From positions 303,818 to 367,817 of the forward strand of contig NZ_BJCL01000004.1 in NCBI RefSeq assembly GCF_005403045.1: a stretch of DNA of 64,000 nt. The letters run 5' to 3'. Positions 1 to 8,552 of the stretch are shown piece after piece. Position 1 is the stretch's first letter. Each line of letters begins with the position of its first letter. Source of the DNA: Pseudaquabacterium pictum (lineage in GTDB: Bacteria; Pseudomonadota; Gammaproteobacteria; Burkholderiales; Burkholderiaceae_C). A program made the position numbers and the translations under genes. The notes under the pieces are model-generated. The model was not told the origin of the DNA and searched no databases. It worked only from the letters and a program-made list of their open reading frames with translations.

Positions 1-1
1 T

Positions 2-1444
2 GTGGCGGCCGACCTGGTCAGCGCGCAGCGCATCGCCCAGGCCATGGGCATCCCGGCGGCCCAGACCACGGTGCTGCGGGACGAGCAGGCGACCAAGGCC
101 AACATCCTGCGCGCGCTGGAGACGCTGGCCACCCAGGCCGCCGAAGGCAGCCGCGTCCTCATCTACTTCTCCGGCCACGGCACCCGGTGGTTCGAGCCAC
201 AGCGCCAGGGCTGCATGGAAGGCCTGCTGGCCCACGACCGCGGCACCATCACCAACGAAGAGATCGCCAGACACACCCGCCGCATCAGCGAGGTGGCCGA
301 CAAGGTGGTGGTGCTCTTCGATGCCTGCCACTCCGACGGGGTGTCGGGATCCCGGGCGGCCACCCGGTCCATCGCCAGCGGTGCGCTGACCGCGAAGTTC
401 TTCCTCAAGGGCGGCGCCGACGCTGAAGCTTGCAGCCAGCCGCGCAACCTGAAGACGCGCAGCCTGCTGGCCGAAGCCACCCGCCTGGGTGCGCTGAGCG
501 AGAACTTCGTGCAGATCACCTCGTCGCGCGCCGACGAAGTCAGCTTCGACGACGCCGTGCACGGCGGTCTGGCCACCCAGAGCGTGCGCGATTGCCTGCT
601 GGGCCGGGCGGGCGACCTGGACGGCTCGGGCGCGGTGTCGATCCGCGAAGTCGAGCAGTGCGCACAGCGCCTGCTGGAGCAGAAGCTCCAGCCGTTCCGC
701 GACCTGCTGCCACACCACATCACCGTGACCGGCAACCGCAACCTCGTGCCAGTGGCGGTGAGCCGCCCACCCACCCAAGCCGCGCCACCCGTGGCCACCG
801 TCCCGGCACCATCCACGACGCCGACCCCGATCCCGGCACCCATCACCATGGCGGACACCCCCGCCACCCAGGCCGCCGCGGGCCCGGCCGCGCAGCCACA
901 CGCCGCACCCGCAGGCCCTGCCGCGGTGCCCGCCCCGTCCCCGGCGCTGGCGTCGCTGGCCACGCTGCAGGAGCTGTCCGCCCAGCGCAACCCCCGGCGC
1001 AAGGTGGAGGTGGCGCTGAGCCAGCCGTCGCTGCGCATCGGCCAGGACGCCCTGGAGATGACGGTGCGCGCCAGCCACGCCGGGCATGTCTACCTGGTGA
1101 TGCTGGGCAGCGACCGCCGCAGCTTCTACCTGCTGTTTCCGAATGCGCTGGACACCGACAACCGCATCCGCGCCAACGCACCGCTCACACTGCCGCGGCC
1201 CGACTGGCGCCTGCTGGCCCAGGGCCCGGCGGGCACCGACCACCTGCTGGTGCTGGTGACCGACACACCGCGTGACCTGGCCGCACTGCGCACCGCGCCG
1301 GCCACCGCCGCCGCGCCCTTCACGTTCGCGCTGAATGATCTGGCCGGTCGCGGCGCCCTGATCGACTTCTTCACCGGCAGCGGCGTGCGCGGCCAATCCG
1401 AGGCGTTCGGCGCGCGACTGCTGTCCCTGGAGGAGCTGCCATGA
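2..1444 (+). CDS. Caspase-family (C14) peptidase with EF-hand loop and DUF4384, 5' partial
   Basis: Cysteine peptidase of the caspase/metacaspase fold. The frame is open to the window edge, so the true start is probably upstream; the first in-frame start is a GTG at base 2. With that numbering the catalytic dyad is His59 in YFSGHG and Cys109 in LFDACHS. A canonical EF-hand loop (Asp205, Asp207, Ser209, Ser213, Glu216) follows the fold, which suits the calcium dependence known for metacaspases. A Pro/Ala-rich linker (about residues 250-320) leads to a C-terminal DUF4384-like domain (about 330-440; VYLVMLGSDRRSFYLLFP). The stop overlaps the next ATG by four bases (ATGA), so it is coupled to an OmpA-type gene. 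Whether it carries a signal peptide cannot be seen. Family assignment is firm; its substrate and role are unknown. Confidence 0.88.
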   Translation: MAADLVSAQRIAQAMGIPAAQTTVLRDEQATKANILRALETLATQAAEGSRVLIYFSGHGTRWFEPQRQGCMEGLLAHDRGTITNEEIARHTRRISEVADKVVVLFDACHSDGVSGSRAATRSIASGALTAKFFLKGGADAEACSQPRNLKTRSLLAEATRLGALSENFVQITSSRADEVSFDDAVHGGLATQSVRDCLLGRAGDLDGSGAVSIREVEQCAQRLLEQKLQPFRDLLPHHITVTGNRNLVPVAVSRPPTQAAPPVATVPAPSTTPTPIPAPITMADTPATQAAAGPAAQPHAAPAGPAAVPAPSPALASLATLQELSAQRNPRRKVEVALSQPSLRIGQDALEMTVRASHAGHVYLVMLGSDRRSFYLLFPNALDTDNRIRANAPLTLPRPDWRLLAQGPAGTDHLLVLVTDTPRDLAALRTAPATAAAPFTFALNDLAGRGALIDFFTGSGVRGQSEAFGARLLSLEELP

Positions 1445-1965
1445 GCCTGTTGCACACGCTGGCCCGGGCCGCCATGGCCCTGGCACTGGCCACACCGGCG
1501 GCCATGGCCGCGGACGGCACGGCGCCCCCTGCCGAGCGCACCGTGGACGAGATGGTCGAACAGCTGGCCACCCGCCCAGCCACCACCACCCGCGGGCTGC
1601 GCAACCTGGTCCCGGTGGTGCGGCAGATCGATCTGGTGGTCCCGTTCGACTTCGACTCGGCGCGGCTGCAGGCAGCGAGCCGGCCGCAGCTGCAACGCCT
1701 GGCCGAGGCGATGAACAGCCCACGGCTGGTGGCCACGCGCTTCAAGGTGCAGGGCCACACCGATGCCAAGGGCGCCGCAGCCTACAACGACGACCTGTCG
1801 GCCCGGCGTGCGCGTGCAGTGGCCGACTTCCTGCAAACCCAGGGGGTGACGGTCGACCGGCTGCAGGCCGAAGGCAAGGGGGCCAGCGAACTGCTCGACC
1901 CAGCCCGCCCCGAATCACCCGACAACCGTCGTGTGCGCATCGTCGCCATGGAGCCGACACCATGA
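1441..1965 (+). CDS. OmpA-family peptidoglycan-binding protein
   Basis: 174-residue exported protein. Residues 1-24 form a signal peptide (hydrophobic ALALATP core ending in AMAAD). The OmpA C-terminal domain follows from about residue 60: VPFDFDSARL at its start, then GHTDAKG and LSARRARAV, which supply the Asp and Arg that hold meso-diaminopimelate in this family. There is no beta-barrel, so it is a soluble or loosely anchored periplasmic wall-binding protein. It starts inside the stop of the caspase gene (ATGA) and its own stop overlaps the next start in the same way. The coupling suggests it tethers or scaffolds the caspase-fold partners at the cell wall; that part is inference. Confidence 0.88.
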   Translation: MSLLHTLARAAMALALATPAAMAADGTAPPAERTVDEMVEQLATRPATTTRGLRNLVPVVRQIDLVVPFDFDSARLQAASRPQLQRLAEAMNSPRLVATRFKVQGHTDAKGAAAYNDDLSARRARAVADFLQTQGVTVDRLQAEGKGASELLDPARPESPDNRRVRIVAMEPTP

Positions 1966-2405
1966 AACGTCTGCCTTGGGTCGTCTGGGCGGGATGGGCC
2001 CTGAGTCCGGCCGTGCAGGCCCACTGGCTGGTCAGCGAGGCCGAGGCTGCGGCCGCGCAGGCGGCGCCGACAGCACCCGCCACGCGCGCGGTGCCGGCTG
2101 CGGATGCCCCGCGCATCAACCTGCTGGCGCCCAGCCTGACCAGCGCGGTGGCTTCGCCGACGCGCATCCACCTGCGCTTCGAGGCCGTGGCCCCGGCGGC
2201 CATCCGCCCCGACAGCCTGCGGGTGCGCTACGGCAGCTTCCGGCTGGACATCACCGGCCGCATCACCGCCGCATCGCGCGTGACGGCCGACGGCATCGAT
2301 GTGGCCGAGGCCCAGCTGCCCAAGGGTGCGCACCGGCTGTTCGTCGAGATCCAGGACACGCTGGGCCGCACGGCCGAGCGGCAGCTGCAGTTCGTGGTGG
2401 AGTGA
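1962..2405 (+). CDS. Small exported protein, Ig-like domain
   Basis: 147 residues. A signal peptide (WVVWAGWALSPAVQA) is followed by an Ala-rich stretch and, from about residue 45, a beta-rich region (RIHLRFEAVAPAAIRPDSL ... AHRLFVEIQDTLG) with the strand pattern of a bacterial Ig-like domain. I recognise no named family. It is coupled on both sides: ATGA overlap with the OmpA gene and a one-base TGATG overlap with the second caspase gene. It is probably a periplasmic adaptor in the same complex; function unknown. Confidence 0.7.
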   Translation: MKRLPWVVWAGWALSPAVQAHWLVSEAEAAAAQAAPTAPATRAVPAADAPRINLLAPSLTSAVASPTRIHLRFEAVAPAAIRPDSLRVRYGSFRLDITGRITAASRVTADGIDVAEAQLPKGAHRLFVEIQDTLGRTAERQLQFVVE

Positions 2406-4237
2406 TGCGCAGCGTTCTCCGGATCCTTGGGGCGCTGGTGTCGGCATGCTGCATGGCGGCCGCTGGACCGGCGGCGGCGCAACCCGTGGTGGGCCAGGTG
2501 CTGGAACAGGCCATGCCCACCGGGCGCGGCTACGACATTCCGCTGCCCGAGGCGCGCTGGCGGGTGACGGCAGTCGCCGACATGAACCACGGCGGGAACG
2601 ACTTCCGCGTGGTCACCCTGCGCGACGTGGAGCCGCAGGCCCGCATGCCCTACCTGTTCATCCGCCATGCCATGCTGCCGGCGGAATGGACATCGCCCTG
2701 CGAGAAGCTGCATCCCGGTGCGTTCAATGTGAACCGGTACTTCACGCGGTCCAACGAGCTGTTCACCCGCTGCTCGCGCCTGTTCCCCAGCGAGCTGCCC
2801 AAGCCGGACGCCAGCGACTGGTGGGCCGGCATGCACCGGGGCATCGAGAGTGCCGATGCCTCCCGCATGTCGGGTCCGATGCTGTTGGCCGAAGTGACGG
2901 TGACGCAGCACCGCGGGGCCTTCGTGCGGGCGGAAGTCTTCATCCGCACCGATGGTGCCGACCTGTCGCCCTCCAAGATGCGCGATGCCTGGCGTGCAGG
3001 GCAGACACACCCCTGGATCGGCCGGCTGCAACAGTTCCTCGGCCCGTATGTGTATGCGCTGGAGGAAGGCGCGCTCAAGAAGAACAAGCCGGACCGCGTC
3101 GCCGCATTCGAGCCACCGCCCAAGGATGTGGAGGAGCAGATCCGCCGCATGGCGGGGTCGCAGCCGCGGGAAGCGCCCGCTGCCGCGCCGAACAGGCCGG
3201 CGGCGGCGCCTGCCCAAGTCAGCGACGCCGAAATCGCAGAGCGGATTCGCCAGATGGCCCAGGCGAGCGAGCGCAGCCGTGTGCCGGCTCCCACGCCTGC
3301 GCCTGCGCCTGCGCCCCCACCACAGGCTGCCGTGTCGGCAGGCGCCATGGCCACCCCACCACAGGCCGTGCAGGTCGCGGCCCAGCCCAGTGTCTCGGCT
3401 GCGGACCTGGCCCGGCTGTCCGCCGAAATCGCACGGCTGCGCGACGAGTTGAAATCGCGCCCTGCGGTGGCAGCCGCGGCGCCCGCTTCCGCACCGCCAC
3501 CCAAGCCCACCGCGGCGGCAGCCCCGACCACGCAGGCCAGGCGGCTGGCGCTGGTGATCGGCAACGACGTCTACCAATCGGTGGCCAAGCTGCAGAACGC
3601 ACGCACCGATGCACGCGCCATGGCCGATGCCTTGGGCCGTGCCGGCTACAAGGTGCGCCTGCGCACCGACCTGGGCGAGCGCGCCATGAAGGACGAGCTG
3701 CGCGCCTTCAAGGCCGAGATCCAGGGCGGGGATGAGGTGCTGTTCTACTTTGCCGGCCATGGCGTGCAGCTGTCCGGGGCCAACTACCTGCTGCCCACCG
3801 ACATCCGCGGTGAGGCCGAAGACCAGGTGCGCGACGATGCGCTCCTGCTGCAGAAGGTGCTCGATGACCTGCAGGAACGCAAGGCCCGCTTTGCGCTGGC
3901 CATCGTCGACGCCTGCCGCGACAACCCGTTCCGCAGCGCCGGGCGCACGCTCGGCGGCCGGGGGCTGGCCCCCACCACCGCCGCCACCGGACAGATGGTC
4001 ATGTTCTCCGCCGGTGCCGGCCAGCAGGCGCTGGACCGTCTGGGCGAGCGCGACAGCAACCCCAACGGCCTGTTCACGCGGGTGCTGCTCAAGGAGATGG
4101 ACAAGCCCGATGTCAGCGTCGACCGGATGCTGCGGACCGTGCGCAACCAGGTCGTGGAGCTGGCCAAGTCGGTCGGCCATGAGCAGGTGCCCGCGCTGTA
4201 CGACCAGACGGTCGGCGAGTTCTACCTGCGCCGCTGA
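2405..4237 (+). CDS. Exported caspase-family (C14) protein
   Basis: 610 residues from the ATG at 2405, chosen because it overlaps the previous stop (TGATG) and begins a clear signal peptide (MRSVLRILGALVSACCMAAA, cleavage near AAAQP); the open frame extends further upstream but only through the preceding genes. The N-terminal part (about 25-240) has no family I recognise. A Pro/Ala-rich linker with a short helical segment follows. The caspase domain occupies about 378-610: it opens with RRLALVIGNDVY, has catalytic His452 in YFAGHG and Cys504 in VDACRDNPF, and ends near VPALYDQTVGEFYL. This is the common caspase subfamily of proteobacteria. A second caspase in one four-gene operon, plus a wall-binding protein, is unusual. 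Self-processing or action on envelope proteins is possible but not shown. Confidence 0.88.
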   Translation: MRSVLRILGALVSACCMAAAGPAAAQPVVGQVLEQAMPTGRGYDIPLPEARWRVTAVADMNHGGNDFRVVTLRDVEPQARMPYLFIRHAMLPAEWTSPCEKLHPGAFNVNRYFTRSNELFTRCSRLFPSELPKPDASDWWAGMHRGIESADASRMSGPMLLAEVTVTQHRGAFVRAEVFIRTDGADLSPSKMRDAWRAGQTHPWIGRLQQFLGPYVYALEEGALKKNKPDRVAAFEPPPKDVEEQIRRMAGSQPREAPAAAPNRPAAAPAQVSDAEIAERIRQMAQASERSRVPAPTPAPAPAPPPQAAVSAGAMATPPQAVQVAAQPSVSAADLARLSAEIARLRDELKSRPAVAAAAPASAPPPKPTAAAAPTTQARRLALVIGNDVYQSVAKLQNARTDARAMADALGRAGYKVRLRTDLGERAMKDELRAFKAEIQGGDEVLFYFAGHGVQLSGANYLLPTDIRGEAEDQVRDDALLLQKVLDDLQERKARFALAIVDACRDNPFRSAGRTLGGRGLAPTTAATGQMVMFSAGAGQQALDRLGERDSNPNGLFTRVLLKEMDKPDVSVDRMLRTVRNQVVELAKSVGHEQVPALYDQTVGEFYLRR

Positions 4238-4246
4238 GCAGCGGCC

Positions 4247-4262
4247 GTCCGGGCCGCCGGAC
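4247..4262 (+). terminator. Terminator-like hairpin after caspase operon
   Basis: Inverted repeat GTCCGG-gccg-CCGGAC begins 9 bases after the stop of the last caspase gene. It has a 6-bp GC stem but no T-tract, so it may be a weak or Rho-assisted end of the operon. The next gene starts 68 bases further on. Confidence 0.3.
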
Positions 4263-4330
4263 CTGGGGATTGTTGGCATGCCGCGGACGCCCGAGCGCCG
4301 GCACACTGGCGGCCCCCAACGACCGAGTGA

Positions 4331-5329
4331 ATGATGTCCACATCCGTGCGCTTCGCCCGCCGCCTCGCGCTGGTCGCCCTGACCAGCCTGGCCACCTTCA
4401 CCGCGCCGCTGGCGCTGGCCCAGGGCTACCCCACCAAGGCCATCACCCTGGTCGTGCCGTTCGCTGCTGGCGGGCCCACCGACATCGTGGCCCGCACCCT
4501 GGCCGGCGTGATGACCAAGAGCCTGGGCCAGACCGTGGTGGTGGAAAACCGTGCCGGTGCCGGCGGCACGCTGGCCGCCGGCCATGTGATGCGGGCCGCG
4601 CCCGACGGCTACACCTACCTGATCCACCACAACGGCATGGCCACCGCGCCGGCGCTCTACCGCAAGCTGCCCTACAACCCGCAGACCGACTTCGAGCATG
4701 TCAGCCAGGTGATCGACGTGCCGATGACGCTGCTGGGCCGCAAGGACCTGCCGGCCAACAACTTCCCAGAGCTGCTGGCCTACATGAAGGCCCAGGGCGA
4801 CAAGATCAACCTGGCCCATGCCGGCCTGGGCGCGGTGAGCCACCTGTGCGGCATGGTGCTGCGCCAGGCCGTGGGCGTGGACATGACCACCGTGCCCTAC
4901 CAGGGCACCGGCCCGGCCTTCCAAGCGCTGCTGGGCGGACAGGTCGACATCCTGTGCGACCAGACCACCCAGACCACGCCACACATCAAGGCCGGCACGG
5001 TGAAGTTCTTCGGCGTCACCACCGCCAGCCGCATCAAGGTGCTGCCCGACGCGCCCACGCTGGCCGAGCAGGGCCTCAAGGGCTTCGAGGTGGTGGTGTG
5101 GCACGGCATCTACGCGCCGAAGAACACACCGAAGGACGCCACCGAGAAGTTCGCCGCCGCACTGCGTGCGGCGCTGAAGGACCCGACGGTGGTGCAGCGC
5201 ATGACCGAGCTGGGCGCCGAGTTCGTGCCCGACGCCAAGCTCACGCCCGAGGGCCTGCGCAGCTGGCTGAAGCAGGAGACCGAGCGCTGGGGCCCGGTGA
5301 TCAAGTCGGCCGGGGTGTACGCCGACTGA
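4331..5329 (+). CDS. Bug-family (TctC-type) solute-binding receptor
   Basis: 332-residue periplasmic receptor of the tripartite tricarboxylate transporter class. Signal peptide to about residue 31 (LALAQG); mature start YPTKAITLVVPFAAGG is the family hallmark, followed by VVENRAGAGG and DGYTYLIHHN. No TctA or TctB membrane gene is in the window, so it is an orphan receptor, as is usual in Burkholderiales where dozens occur per genome. It may serve transport or present a carboxylate to a sensor. The ligand cannot be read from sequence. It converges on a second Bug gene 21 bases away on the other strand. Confidence 0.92.
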   Translation: MMSTSVRFARRLALVALTSLATFTAPLALAQGYPTKAITLVVPFAAGGPTDIVARTLAGVMTKSLGQTVVVENRAGAGGTLAAGHVMRAAPDGYTYLIHHNGMATAPALYRKLPYNPQTDFEHVSQVIDVPMTLLGRKDLPANNFPELLAYMKAQGDKINLAHAGLGAVSHLCGMVLRQAVGVDMTTVPYQGTGPAFQALLGGQVDILCDQTTQTTPHIKAGTVKFFGVTTASRIKVLPDAPTLAEQGLKGFEVVVWHGIYAPKNTPKDATEKFAAALRAALKDPTVVQRMTELGAEFVPDAKLTPEGLRSWLKQETERWGPVIKSAGVYAD

Positions 5330-5350
5330 CCCGAACGCTGGCTGACGCCG

Positions 5351-6346
5351 TCACTGCGGCTTGATGCCCGCCGCGGTGACGATGTTCTGCCACAGCTGCT
5401 TGTCGCGCTTGAGGGTGCGGGCGAACGAGGCGGCGTTGTCGCCCACCGGCATCAGCGTCTGCTCGTACAGGCGGGCGCGCACCTCGGGCAGCTTGACGAT
5501 GCGCACGATCTCGTTCGAGTACTTGTCGACGATGGGCTTGGGCGTGCCCGCCGGCAGCAGGATGCCCACCCAGCCCAGCGGCTCGAAGCCCGGGAAGCCC
5601 AGTTCCAGCAGCGTGGGCACCTGGGCCAGCAGCGGCGCGCGGCGCTCGCCAGTCACGGCCAGCGGCTTGAGTTTGCCCGCGGCGATGTGCTGGGTGGCGG
5701 TGCTCACATCGGCCCAGGCGCAGGGGATCTGGCCGCCCAGCAGGTCGGTCAGCATCAGGGCCGAGCCCTTGTAGGGCACATGGGCCAGGTCCAGCCCGGC
5801 CTTGCGGGCGAAGGTCTCGCCGACGATGTGCGACGACGAGCCGGTGCCGAAGGAGCCGAAGCTGACCTTGCCCGGGTTGGCCTTCACATGGGCGATGAAC
5901 TCCTTCAGGTTGTTGGCCGGGAAGTCGGGCTTGACCACCAGCACCAGGTACGACAGGCAGATCTGCGAGACCGGCTCGAAGTCCTTCAGCGGGTCGTACG
6001 GCACCTTGGCGAAGATGGCCGAGTTCTGGATGTGGGTGGTGATGGTGACCAGCGCGGTGTAGCCGTCGGGCGGCGCGCGCATCACCTGTTCGCTGCCGAT
6101 CATGCCGCTGGCGCCGGCCTTGTTCTCGACCACCACGTTCTGGCCCCAGCTCTCCTGCAGCTTGCTGGCGATCAGCCGGCCGACCAGATCGGTGGCGCCG
6201 CCGGGTGGAAAGGCGACGACGAACTTGATCGGCTTGGACGGGAAGCCGGCCTGGGCCAGGGCGGCCGGCGCCGCGGCGGTGAGCGCGGCGGGCGCCGTGC
6301 CGGCCAGGGCGGCTTGCAGCAGGTGGCGGCGGTTCAGGCGGGGCAT
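5351..6346 (-). CDS. Bug-family (TctC-type) solute-binding receptor
   Basis: 331 residues from the ATG at 6346; the frame is open further upstream but MPRLNRRHLLQAALAG is a typical export signal and the preceding residues look non-coding. The RR motif followed by a hydrophobic stretch suggests either Tat or Sec export. Mature part begins GFPSKPIKFVVAFPPGG, followed by VVENKAGASG, both Bug hallmarks. Orphan receptor: no TctAB partner nearby. It converges on the Bug gene at 4331 and is divergent from the serine hydrolase at 6514, sharing a 167-base intergenic region that should hold both promoters. Confidence 0.92.
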   Translation of the reverse strand: MPRLNRRHLLQAALAGTAPAALTAAAPAALAQAGFPSKPIKFVVAFPPGGATDLVGRLIASKLQESWGQNVVVENKAGASGMIGSEQVMRAPPDGYTALVTITTHIQNSAIFAKVPYDPLKDFEPVSQICLSYLVLVVKPDFPANNLKEFIAHVKANPGKVSFGSFGTGSSSHIVGETFARKAGLDLAHVPYKGSALMLTDLLGGQIPCAWADVSTATQHIAAGKLKPLAVTGERRAPLLAQVPTLLELGFPGFEPLGWVGILLPAGTPKPIVDKYSNEIVRIVKLPEVRARLYEQTLMPVGDNAASFARTLKRDKQLWQNIVTAAGIKPQ

Positions 6347-6513
6347 GGGCGGCTCCAGAGGTGGGTCGGGCGGCGCAGTGTGCCAGTGGCCGCCGTGCCG
6401 CGGGCTCCGCAGCATCCCGCAGCGGGCTCTGTCTTCGTGGAAGCGGGCCTGCAAGCGGCCGTGCAGCCAGCCGGTCGCCCAGGCGACTGCGGCCCTGCGG
6501 CTGACGCCAGACC

Positions 6514-7896
6514 ATGGCCCGACAACAACCAAAGTCGGAGACTGCCTTGCCTGCCCTGCCCTTCACCGCGCCATTCCACGCCGCCGCCTCAACCGATTTC
6601 CAGCCCGGCCGCCGCCTCGCCCTGGCCGGCGGCGCCGCCCTGCTGGCCGGCAGCACGCTGGGCTGGAGCCCGGCTGCCCGCGCCCAGGGCATCCCCAGCG
6701 CCGCGCCGGCCGAACTGGGCCTGTCGCCGCAGCGGCTGTCGCGCATCGGCGACTGGCTGCGTGGCGAGGTGGCGGCCAAGAAGATCCCTGGCGCGGTGGT
6801 GATGCTGCTGCGCCGCGGCAAGGTGGCCTATGTGGAGAGCGTGGGCCAGCGCCGTGCGGACATGCCCGGCGCGATGCAGCACGACGACATCTTCCGCATC
6901 TACTCGATGACCAAGCCCATCGTCAGCGTGGCTGCGCTGATGCTGGCCGAGGAAGGCAAGCTGCTGCTGGATGCGCCGGTGGCCACCTACATCCCTGCCT
7001 TCGCCCAAGTGAAGGTGGGCGTGGAGAAGACCGATGCCGCCGGCGCCAAGACGCTGGAGCTGGTGGCGCCGCTGCGGCCGATGACGGTGCAGGACCTGCT
7101 GCGCCACACCTCGGGCCTGACCTACGGCTTCTTCGGCGCCGGGCTGGTCAAGAAGCTGTATGTGGACAACCGTGTCAGCACCCGCGGCGAACTCAGCAAC
7201 GCCGAGTTCGCCGACCTGATCGCGACGATGCCGCTGGCCTTCCAGCCCGGCAGCACCTGGGACTACAGCAACTCCACCGACGTGCTGGGCCGGGTGGTCG
7301 AGGTGGCGAGCGGCCAGACCCTGGGCGCGCACCTGAAGCAGCGGTTGACCGATCCGCTGGGCATGCCCGACACCAGCTTCTACGTGCCCGAAGCGGCGCG
7401 CCAGGCCCGCATCGCGGAGCCGTTTGCCGACGACCGCACCATCGGCGTGGGCGCGGTGGTGGGTGACCCGCGGATGGTGCAGCGCATGGAGAGCGGCGGC
7501 GGTGGCATGGTCAGCACCGCGCCCGACTACGCCCGCTTTCTGTTGATGCTGCGCAACGGCGGCCAGCTCGATGGCAAGCGCTACCTCAGCCCGCGCACCG
7601 TCGACTACATGACCAGCAACCACCTGGGGCCGCAGGTGCAGCGCACGGCGCTGTACCTGCCCGGCGCGGGCTACGGCTTCGGCCTGGGGTTTGCCGTGCG
7701 CACCAGCGCCGGCGAGGCCGGCAGCATCGGCGCGGCAGGTGAGTACAACTGGGGCGGCGCCGGCGGCACCGCGATGTGGGTGGACCCGGCCAGCGATCTC
7801 GTCACCGTGTTCATGATGCAGAGCCCGAAGCAGCGGGTGCTGTACCGGCCGATCCTGCGCAACCTGGTCTACGGGGCGTTGACCGAGCCGAAGTGA
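6514..7896 (+). CDS. Exported beta-lactamase-family serine hydrolase (EstB-like)
   Basis: 460 residues, class C beta-lactamase/esterase fold. Residues 28-58 (GRRLALAGGAALLAGSTLGW ending in AARAQG) look like a Tat-type signal preceded by an n-region of about 30 residues, so a start nearer 6590 is possible. Active-site motif S-x-x-K is Ser131 in YSMTKP; the Tyr motif is DYSNSTDVLG; the third motif is YNWGGAGGT, the W-G-G form typical of esterase-type members rather than the KTG of true beta-lactamases. It probably hydrolyses esters or amides in the periplasm. It converges with the GST gene, 18 bases apart. Confidence 0.88.
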   Translation: MARQQPKSETALPALPFTAPFHAAASTDFQPGRRLALAGGAALLAGSTLGWSPAARAQGIPSAAPAELGLSPQRLSRIGDWLRGEVAAKKIPGAVVMLLRRGKVAYVESVGQRRADMPGAMQHDDIFRIYSMTKPIVSVAALMLAEEGKLLLDAPVATYIPAFAQVKVGVEKTDAAGAKTLELVAPLRPMTVQDLLRHTSGLTYGFFGAGLVKKLYVDNRVSTRGELSNAEFADLIATMPLAFQPGSTWDYSNSTDVLGRVVEVASGQTLGAHLKQRLTDPLGMPDTSFYVPEAARQARIAEPFADDRTIGVGAVVGDPRMVQRMESGGGGMVSTAPDYARFLLMLRNGGQLDGKRYLSPRTVDYMTSNHLGPQVQRTALYLPGAGYGFGLGFAVRTSAGEAGSIGAAGEYNWGGAGGTAMWVDPASDLVTVFMMQSPKQRVLYRPILRNLVYGALTEPK

Positions 7897-7914
7897 GTGG
7901 CCGCGGCGCCGGGC

Positions 7915-8550
7915 CTACAGCTGGAAGGCCGGCCGCTGCGCCAGCGCCGCCCGCCATCGAAGCAGGTGCGGGTGCTGCTCGCCCGGCTTGACCTTGACGA
8001 TGCGGGCGAAGTCCACCGCCACCGCGGCGGTGATGTCGACGATGCTCAGCGCGTCACCGACGAGGAAGTCGCGGCCGGCCAGGCGGGCGTCGAGCATGTC
8101 GATGAAGTGCTGCACCCGCAGCAGCCCGCGCTCGGCCAGCGCCGGGATCTGGGCGTAATCCTGCGGGCCGGGCAGCGCGCGGTTGACCATCGCCGGCGTG
8201 CTGTTGCGGAAGGCCTCGGCGATGGCGGTGTAGCCCTCGAACTCCACCCGCCAGTTCCAGCTGGCGATCTCGGCCTTCTCCACCGGCGTGCGGCCCAGCA
8301 GCGGCGGCTCGGGCCAGCGCGCTTCCACATAGGCGGTGATGGCGGCGTTGTCGGTCAGAACCGCACCGTCATCGGTGCGCAGGGCCGGCACGGTGCACTG
8401 CGGGTTGATGGCGCGGTAGGCGTCGCCCAGCTGCTCGCCGCTGCGCAGGTCGATCTGCACCGTGGCATGGGCCACGCCCTTCTCGGCCAGCAGGATGCGG
8501 GCGCGCCGCGGGCTGGGCGCGGTGCTGCAGTCGTACAGGGTGATGGCCAT
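7915..8550 (-). CDS. Glutathione S-transferase family protein
   Basis: 211 residues. N-terminal thioredoxin-like domain (MAITLYDCSTAPSPRRARIL) and all-helical C-terminal domain from about residue 90 (DFLVGDALSIVDITAA is the conserved N-capping segment). Cys8/Ser9 lie where the catalytic residue of bacterial GSTs sits. It is the last gene of a three-gene minus-strand operon: crotonase, SDR (2-base gap), GST. In catabolic operons such GSTs often remove reactive intermediates or isomerise double bonds; the substrate here is unknown. Confidence 0.9.
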   Translation of the reverse strand: MAITLYDCSTAPSPRRARILLAEKGVAHATVQIDLRSGEQLGDAYRAINPQCTVPALRTDDGAVLTDNAAITAYVEARWPEPPLLGRTPVEKAEIASWNWRVEFEGYTAIAEAFRNSTPAMVNRALPGPQDYAQIPALAERGLLRVQHFIDMLDARLAGRDFLVGDALSIVDITAAVAVDFARIVKVKPGEQHPHLLRWRAALAQRPAFQL

Positions 8551-8552
8551 GG

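Noticed and set aside
2228..5104. A 958-codon minus-strand open frame across the caspase and Bug genes
   Set aside because: It spans two unrelated genes and the gap between them, has no motif, and is His/Gly/Arg-rich like other antisense frames here.
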